64,000 nt of DNA, from the NCBI RefSeq assembly GCF_902728235.1, contig NZ_CACVBO010000001.1:3186001-3250000 (forward strand), written 5' to 3'. Numbering within the stretch: position 1 is the stretch's first letter; every line of letters starts with the position of its first letter. The notes under the pieces were generated by a model. It had not been told where the DNA came from. It saw only the letters and a list, made by a program, of their open reading frames with translations, and made no database searches. The DNA is from Lentimonas sp. CC4. GTDB lineage: Bacteria > Verrucomicrobiota > Verrucomicrobiia > Opitutales > Coraliomargaritaceae. A program made the position numbers and the translations under genes. Of the stretch, positions 58,943-64,000 are shown piece by piece.

Positions 58943-59497
58943 CTAAGAATCTGGGCTAACGCCTGCTGCAGTCACTGGAACAGCTGAGCTAGAGCGGTTT
59001 TGACGAAATTGAAAGCGGTTAACATCTCGCAATGAAAGAATTTTACCAGTTTCTGCATAATTCTTCGATGTTTGCATCATCGACTCATACATACGCTTGT
59101 CTTCGATCTGCTTCGATGTCGTTCCAGTGCTGATTTGCGCCTGATCCTCCAATTGGGCGAGGCGGCCATTCCACTTAGAGATATCCATCTTTTTTTCAGG
59201 AAACTCCATCATTTCCGCCTTAAAACGCTCTTTGTCCTTGGTTTCCTCCATCGAAATGTTCGATCTCTTCGATCCAAGTGCAGAATAATGCGAGTCATAT
59301 TGCTTAAACGGAAATGACTTTTTCATCAGATCCGACTGCTGTCCTCCCGACCAAGACTTCTGCTCAAATCGCTTCTGCGAGACTCCGGAGGCCTGTTTAC
59401 CTAAAGAATCCACCCCAAATGCGTCACCATGTAACCAGGTGCCAGCCATGAGAAAGGCTGAAGTGATAAAAATAATGAGAGGGGCACGATTAAACAT
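58943..59497 (-). CDS. hypothetical secreted protein
   Basis: 184 aa. Signal peptide about 1-25 (PLIIFITSAFLMAGTWLHG). The mature part is polar, Lys/Ser/Gln/Met-rich, low in hydrophobic residues, with likely helices around KDKERFKAEMMEFPEKKMDI and QIEDKRMYESMMQTSKNYAE. No family or motif recognised. It is on the minus strand, divergent from leuS with about 137 bp between, and 56 bp ahead of the next hypothetical membrane protein. Confidence 0.6.
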   Translation of the reverse strand: MFNRAPLIIFITSAFLMAGTWLHGDAFGVDSLGKQASGVSQKRFEQKSWSGGQQSDLMKKSFPFKQYDSHYSALGSKRSNISMEETKDKERFKAEMMEFPEKKMDISKWNGRLAQLEDQAQISTGTTSKQIEDKRMYESMMQTSKNYAETGKILSLRDVNRFQFRQNRSSSAVPVTAAGVSPDS

Positions 59498-59634
59498 AAG
59501 GCAGCGAGATAATTAGGGAAACAAATCACAAATATCAAGAAAATCTCCCGATATGCCGGGGAAGAACTCCCCGACTCCGCCTTTGCAATATTGACGGACT
59601 GCAAACGAACCTTCTAAATCCGCCGTTTTCTAAA

Positions 59635-62214
59635 ATGGCAACACAGACCACAGACTACGACTTTTCCGCAATCGAGCCAAAATGGCAGGATTTTTGGGAG
59701 CAAAACGCAACTTACAACGCTCAGGATTTCGAGGACAAACCTACGTTCTACATCCTCGACATGTTCCCCTACCCATCCGGCGCGGGCTTGCATATCGGAC
59801 ACCCTGAAGGCTACACAGCCAGCGATGCGCTAAAACGCTACAAAAAGGCCAAGGGCTTTAACGTGCTCCACCCGATGGGTTGGGATGCCTTCGGCCTGCC
59901 AACTGAGCAGTATGCGATCAAGACCGGCACGCACCCGAGTCTCACCACCAAGCAGAACGTCGCGCACTTTAAGACACAGCTCCGCCAACTCGGGTTCGCT
60001 TACGACTGGTCTCGCGAAGTGAACACCACCGATCCAGGCTACTACAAGTGGACGCAGTGGATCTTCATGCAGCTGTTCAAAAAGGGGCTCGCCTATGTGG
60101 ATGAGAAGCCAGTCTGGTTCTGCCCCGACCTCGGCACCGTCCTTGCCAACGAGGAAGTGCTCAACACACCCGAAGGCCCACGCTCTGACCGCGGTAGCTT
60201 CCCCGTTGAGCGTCGCCCCATCCGTCAATGGGTGCTTCGTATTACTGAATATGGTGACAAATTGATCGCGGGCCTCAAAGACCTCGATTGGCCTGATTCC
60301 ACGAAGCGCCTACAGGAAAACTGGATCGGTCGCAGTGAAGGTGCAGAAATCACCTTCGACATCGCGGGACATGACTCAGACCTCACCGTCTTCACGACTC
60401 GCCCAGACACACTCTTCGGTGCCACTTACATGGTGATCTCCCCCGAGCACCCGCTGCTCTCAAAAATAACTACCAGCGAGCAGAGCGACGCTGTGTTTGC
60501 TTACGCCGAGAAGGCAAAGAGCAAGTCCGACCTAGAACGTGCCGAATTGAGCAAAGAGAAGACCGGTGTTTGGACTGGCGCGATGGCGATCAACCCAGTC
60601 AACGGCAAAGAAATTCCGATTTGGGTGGCTGACTACGTGCTCATGACCTACGGCACCGGTGCCATCATGGCCGTGCCTGCGCACGATACACGCGACTTTG
60701 AATTCGCGAAGGAGTTCGACCTCGAAATCACCCAGGTGATCGACGACAACGGAGCCGCAGAGAAGGACGACAACGGCGCATTGACCGAGGCCTACACCGG
60801 CCCGGGCGACTTGATCAACTCTGGCGAGCAAACCGGCAAGAACTCTGAAGACGCCAAAAATGCGGTGATCGCTCAACTCGCAGCCGAAAAGCGCGGCGAA
60901 GCGACCGTCAACTTCAAGCTCCGTGACTGGCTCTTCTCTCGCCAACGCTACTGGGGCGAACCATTCCCCATCGCTTGGGTCAGCGAAGCCGATTACGCAA
61001 AGGTCAACGACGACTTCAAATCCGTCGAACGCCCAGTCAGTTGCCAAATCGACGGCGAGCTACGCTTTGCTGTAGCCTTGCCAGAAAGCGAACTACCACT
61101 CGCCCTACCAGAAGTCGAAAGCTACACGCCGTCCCCGGATGGCCAAAGTCCGCTCTCGAAAGCCGAAGCTTGGTTGCACATTTACGTGGATCCACAAACA
61201 GGTGCCACCTCCAACGAGCCTGTTGAAGGCTGGGTGAAGGCTTCTCGCGAAACGAATACCATGCCACAATGGGCAGGCTCTTGCTGGTATTACCTGCGCT
61301 ACGTCGATCCGAAGAACACCGAAGCGCTCATCGACCCTGAGAAAGAGAAATACTGGGGCTACCCCGACCTCTACATCGGCGGTGCTGAGCACGCGGTGCT
61401 CCACTTACTCTATGCTCGCTTCTGGCACCACGTCCTCTTCGACCTCGGCGTCTTGAGCGATCCAGAACCATTTAAGAAACTCTTTCACCAAGGCATCATT
61501 CTCGGCGAAGACGGCGAAAAAATGTCCAAGAGCCGCGGCAATGTGGTCAGCCCAGAAAGTATCGTGGTCGACTACGGCGCAGATGCGCTACGCCTCTACT
61601 TGATGTTCCTCGGGCCGCTCGAAGCGATGAAGCCATGGAATACCAAGGGCATCGAAGGCATTGCACGCTTCCTTCGTAAGGCATGGCGCCTCGTCGTTGC
61701 TGAAGATGGCTCACGTAACGCCAAGATTGGTGCAACTGAGCAACTCGACGCTGAAACCGAACGCACGCTACATGCTTCGATCAAGAAGGTCACGGAAGAC
61801 CACGAAGCCCTCGGCTTTAATACCGCAATCTCTCAAATGATGATATGCGTCAACCAACTTGGCAAAGCCGAAGCGCTGACACTCGAAGCGGTTGAATCGT
61901 TCATCAAGCTACTCGCACCACTGGCTCCACACATCGCTGAAGAACTCTGGCAGTTTCTCGGTCATTCCGGAAGCATTTCCGATGCGGGCTGGCCTACGCA
62001 CGACGAGAGCAAGCTGAAGCAAGACACGGTTAAAATAATCTTCCAAGTGAACGGTAAATACCGTGGCGATGCGCAACTTCCTGCGGATGTCTCTAAGGAT
62101 GACGCCATCGCAGCGGCGAAGGCACACGAACGTATTACGGCTCACATCGACGGTAAAACCATCAAGCGTGAAATCTATGTGCCTGGTAAGATCGTGAACA
62201 TCGTAGCGGTTTAA
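59635..62214 (+). CDS. leuS: leucyl-tRNA synthetase
   Basis: 859 aa, full bacterial length. Class I synthetase: HIGH motif in [22 protein letters not shown] motif in [17 protein letters not shown], the CP1 editing domain with [20 protein letters not shown] and [36 protein letters not shown] after it, and the anticodon-binding plus C-terminal domains at the end. It shares one base with the next gene (TAATG), which suggests coupling to the secreted FecR-like protein and lpxI. Start ATG 59635. Confidence 0.98.
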   Translation: MATQTTDYDFSAIEPKWQDFWEQNATYNAQDFEDKPTFYILDMFPYPSGAGLHIGHPEGYTASDALKRYKKAKGFNVLHPMGWDAFGLPTEQYAIKTGTHPSLTTKQNVAHFKTQLRQLGFAYDWSREVNTTDPGYYKWTQWIFMQLFKKGLAYVDEKPVWFCPDLGTVLANEEVLNTPEGPRSDRGSFPVERRPIRQWVLRITEYGDKLIAGLKDLDWPDSTKRLQENWIGRSEGAEITFDIAGHDSDLTVFTTRPDTLFGATYMVISPEHPLLSKITTSEQSDAVFAYAEKAKSKSDLERAELSKEKTGVWTGAMAINPVNGKEIPIWVADYVLMTYGTGAIMAVPAHDTRDFEFAKEFDLEITQVIDDNGAAEKDDNGALTEAYTGPGDLINSGEQTGKNSEDAKNAVIAQLAAEKRGEATVNFKLRDWLFSRQRYWGEPFPIAWVSEADYAKVNDDFKSVERPVSCQIDGELRFAVALPESELPLALPEVESYTPSPDGQSPLSKAEAWLHIYVDPQTGATSNEPVEGWVKASRETNTMPQWAGSCWYYLRYVDPKNTEALIDPEKEKYWGYPDLYIGGAEHAVLHLLYARFWHHVLFDLGVLSDPEPFKKLFHQGIILGEDGEKMSKSRGNVVSPESIVVDYGADALRLYLMFLGPLEAMKPWNTKGIEGIARFLRKAWRLVVAEDGSRNAKIGATEQLDAETERTLHASIKKVTEDHEALGFNTAISQMMICVNQLGKAEALTLEAVESFIKLLAPLAPHIAEELWQFLGHSGSISDAGWPTHDESKLKQDTVKIIFQVNGKYRGDAQLPADVSKDDAIAAAKAHERITAHIDGKTIKREIYVPGKIVNIVAV

Positions 62215-63032
62215 TGCGCAACACACTTCAGCCCTTTCGGAAAACACTCTACGGTCTAATCGCCGTAGGGTGTTTATCTATGGGGCTCACGACCGCACTG
62301 TCAGCCGACATGGCCGAGGGCTTGGCATTTGCAACCAGCGTCAAAGGTAACATTCAGATTACAGACACTAAAGGACAACTCACAGAACCGAACCTCCACG
62401 ACACGCTCGTGCTCAACGGGGCCACCATTAAGACGGGGAAGAACGCGCACATCTTTTTTGCCCTTTCAAATGGTGTCGGTGTCGGAATCGGGTCAAGTTC
62501 TGAAGTCATCTTTGAGACTTATGTGCAGAAGTCCTTCCCTGAACGTAAGGAACGTCTCAGCTCTGAGCCCTCAGTATCGAACCTTTCGATACGCCTCGTA
62601 ACTGGGAATCTCGCAATCGCCAGTAATCAACTCTCACCGCTCTCACAAGCGCTTGTGTATCTGCCGTCAGGCGACCTGCGCATTCACTCAGCTACCTGCA
62701 TTGTGCAGCATGATGAACTAGGGTCGCACATTACTGCCCGTGAAGGCACTATCACATATTATTATCCAGATGGTGAAAAACGAGAGTTCATCGTAGAGTC
62801 GCAGAGCATTCGAATCAGCCCACAAAGCGCAAAGCTCGGCAAGGTCACCGAAAACATGACATGGACTTCGTTACCGGAAAGCATGGATAAATTTTCGAAA
62901 GCCACGCAACTCGCCAGTCAGCGCGTCCTCTTTAAAGCCGGTGACAATGGCAATCCGCCGCACGCCGTCCTGGTTGCCCCTACCGCGTTTTATGATCAGT
63001 CGATAGCGCGGCCCTACGAGTTCAACGATTAG
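62214..63032 (+). CDS. FecR-domain-like secreted protein
   Basis: 272 aa. Signal peptide about 1-30 (LIAVGCLSMGLTTALSA). The middle resembles a FecR-type beta domain: GNIQITDTKGQL, LHDTLVLNGATIKTGKNAHI, FFALSNGVGVGIGSSSEVIF, and ITAREGTITYYYPDGEKREF. FecR-like proteins without a sigma-factor partner are common and serve unknown envelope functions. Start ATG 62214 overlaps the leuS stop. It precedes lpxI by nine bp, so it may form an envelope-related operon. Confidence 0.78.
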   Translation: MRNTLQPFRKTLYGLIAVGCLSMGLTTALSADMAEGLAFATSVKGNIQITDTKGQLTEPNLHDTLVLNGATIKTGKNAHIFFALSNGVGVGIGSSSEVIFETYVQKSFPERKERLSSEPSVSNLSIRLVTGNLAIASNQLSPLSQALVYLPSGDLRIHSATCIVQHDELGSHITAREGTITYYYPDGEKREFIVESQSIRISPQSAKLGKVTENMTWTSLPESMDKFSKATQLASQRVLFKAGDNGNPPHAVLVAPTAFYDQSIARPYEFND

Positions 63033-63041
63033 ACCATTCCT

Positions 63042-63899
63042 ATGACTGCTCCCCTGTCGAAATTTCTACCTGAGACATTTGATCAGCGCCCGATCGGTCT
63101 AATTGCAGGCAAAGGTCGCTATCCAATACTCACCGCTGAGCGTATTCGAACAGCGGGACTACCGCTTCGCATCGTATCGTTTGCAGGCGAGACCGAGCAG
63201 TCATTGATCGACTCGATCCCAGCGAGTGAGCACATACAAATCAAGGTTGGACAACTAGGGAAGCTGCTCAAATCCCTACAAAAACTCGGTTGTGGCTATG
63301 CACTGATGGCTGGGCAAATCACACCTAGACGGTTGTTTCATGGCTTACACCCCGACCTTAAGGCGCTGAAGATTCTTAACAGTCTAAAAGTCAAAAACGC
63401 CGAAACCATATTTGGCGCAATCTCCAGCGAGATCGAGGCCGTCGGCATTTCCATGCTCGACGCGCGCACACTGCTCGATGATCAACTCGCTATCACCGGC
63501 TTGATGACTGCTGGGAAACTGAAGGCAGACATCACAGATATCGAGCACGGCATCCGCATAGCCAAAGGTATGGCCGACCTCGATGTAGGCCAAGGTGTGG
63601 TCGTGCGCCGTGGCACCGTATTGGCAGTCGAAGCCTACGAAGGCACCGACCCGATGCTACGCCGTGCAGGCACCTTTAAGACAGACGACCTAATTTTCGT
63701 AAAAACAGTAAAACGCGCACAAGACTACCGCTTTGACGTGCCCGTCTTTGGACAACGCACACTGGACGTCATGTATGAAGCAGGTATTCGCACCGCAGCT
63801 CTGGAAAGCGGCAGTGTCTTGATTCTCGACAAAGCAGACATTTTAGACAAAGCCCGATCCTTAAAAATTGAGCTGTATGGCTACGATGAGGCGTCATAA
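63042..63899 (+). CDS. lpxI: UDP-2,3-diacylglucosamine pyrophosphatase LpxI
   Basis: 285 aa (DUF1009). Hydrolyses UDP-2,3-diacylglucosamine to lipid X in lipid A synthesis, in place of LpxH. The N-terminal IGLIAGKGRYPILTAERI, GYALMAGQITPRRLFHGLHP, and the C-terminal DVGQGVVVRRGTVLAVEAYE, GTDPMLRRAG are family blocks. Length is standard. Its presence implies a lipopolysaccharide-containing outer membrane. Start ATG 63042. Confidence 0.95.
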   Translation: MTAPLSKFLPETFDQRPIGLIAGKGRYPILTAERIRTAGLPLRIVSFAGETEQSLIDSIPASEHIQIKVGQLGKLLKSLQKLGCGYALMAGQITPRRLFHGLHPDLKALKILNSLKVKNAETIFGAISSEIEAVGISMLDARTLLDDQLAITGLMTAGKLKADITDIEHGIRIAKGMADLDVGQGVVVRRGTVLAVEAYEGTDPMLRRAGTFKTDDLIFVKTVKRAQDYRFDVPVFGQRTLDVMYEAGIRTAALESGSVLILDKADILDKARSLKIELYGYDEAS

Positions 63900-64000
63900 T
63901 AACGGCGCATTGAGCCCATCGGGCAGTTTCGCAATCGTATATACATCGTAGCGATTACTCTTCCCCTCCAAGACATGACTCGGAGCAGGGCCAGCCAACT
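63894..64000 (-). CDS. 3' end of an unrecognised gene cut by the window edge
   Basis: On the minus strand, an open frame of 34 codons ending in TGA (63894-63896) runs to the right window edge: LAGPAPSHVLEGKSNRYDVY, TIAKLPDGLNAPLL. Only this frame is free of stops with a protein-like composition. The stop overlaps the end of lpxI by six bases. Too short for a family call. Confidence 0.45.
   Translation of the reverse strand, partial: LAGPAPSHVLEGKSNRYDVYTIAKLPDGLNAPLL

Overview
The window (64 kb, about half G+C, dense genes on both strands) reads like a chromosomal segment of a marine Verrucomicrobium, most probably class Opitutae (Coraliomargarita/Puniceicoccales type). The hints are a PEP-CTERM exosortase substrate, LpxI and therefore a lipid A outer membrane, a secretin-based type II secretion cluster, a sodium-proton Mrp antiporter, a sucrose-phosphate synthase/amylosucrase cluster, weak Shine-Dalgarno sequences, and several families of short dispersed repeats in the gaps. 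The taxonomic placement is inference from gene content; no rRNA or tRNA gene was found.

Layout. 0.5-6.8 kb: a secreted TIM-barrel-like protein with ricin-type lectin repeats, a membrane-anchored helical-repeat protein, a U32 peptidase-family protein with a ferredoxin, a cupin and TrmL. 7.3-15.9 kb: central carbon and lipid metabolism, with glycerol kinase (glpK) and glycerol-3-phosphate dehydrogenase (glpD), then dgkA, the glycolytic block gapA-pgk-tpiA on the minus strand, and a delta-9-type desaturase. 16-25.7 kb: a PEP-CTERM LamG-type protein, a GH13 alpha-glucan debranching enzyme, mnmA, a three-gene minor-pilin set, xth, thiL and tsaE. 26-30.5 kb: a MoxR ATPase / DUF58 / transglutaminase module. 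30.8-39.5 kb: a lone receiver-domain protein followed by a type II secretion-like cluster (G, H, I, J, K, L, M, D and a possible C-like protein). The ATPase E, platform F and prepilin peptidase O are not in the window.

39.6-47.7 kb: a minus-strand sucrose cluster (sucrose-phosphate synthase with its own phosphatase domain, amylosucrase, two unrecognised membrane proteins, a BadF-type sugar kinase and an unknown protein), with a second, free-standing sucrose-phosphatase divergently placed. 47.7-50.6 kb: uvrB, preceded by a tandem duplication, and a DCC thiol-disulfide protein. 51-58.3 kb: a PF07399-type putative Na+/H+ antiporter downstream of a complete mrpABCDEFG operon with overlapping genes. 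58.4-64 kb: two small unknown proteins, leuS, a FecR-like secreted protein, lpxI, and the 3' end of one more minus-strand gene cut by the window edge.

The genes form an ordinary housekeeping core with marine features: Na+-based ion homeostasis, sucrose as likely osmolyte or carbon store linked to alpha-glucan through amylosucrase and the debranching enzyme, and a pseudopilin-based secretion apparatus. The least explained parts are the dispersed repeats: a MITE-like element with terminal inverted repeats, a family of about 150-200 bp with three copies, a GGGAGGGA family, and a repeat fragment that has become part of the coding sequence of a pseudopilin leader. The unknown membrane proteins inside the sucrose operon are also unexplained. 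No clear-cut new defence or mobile system was seen.
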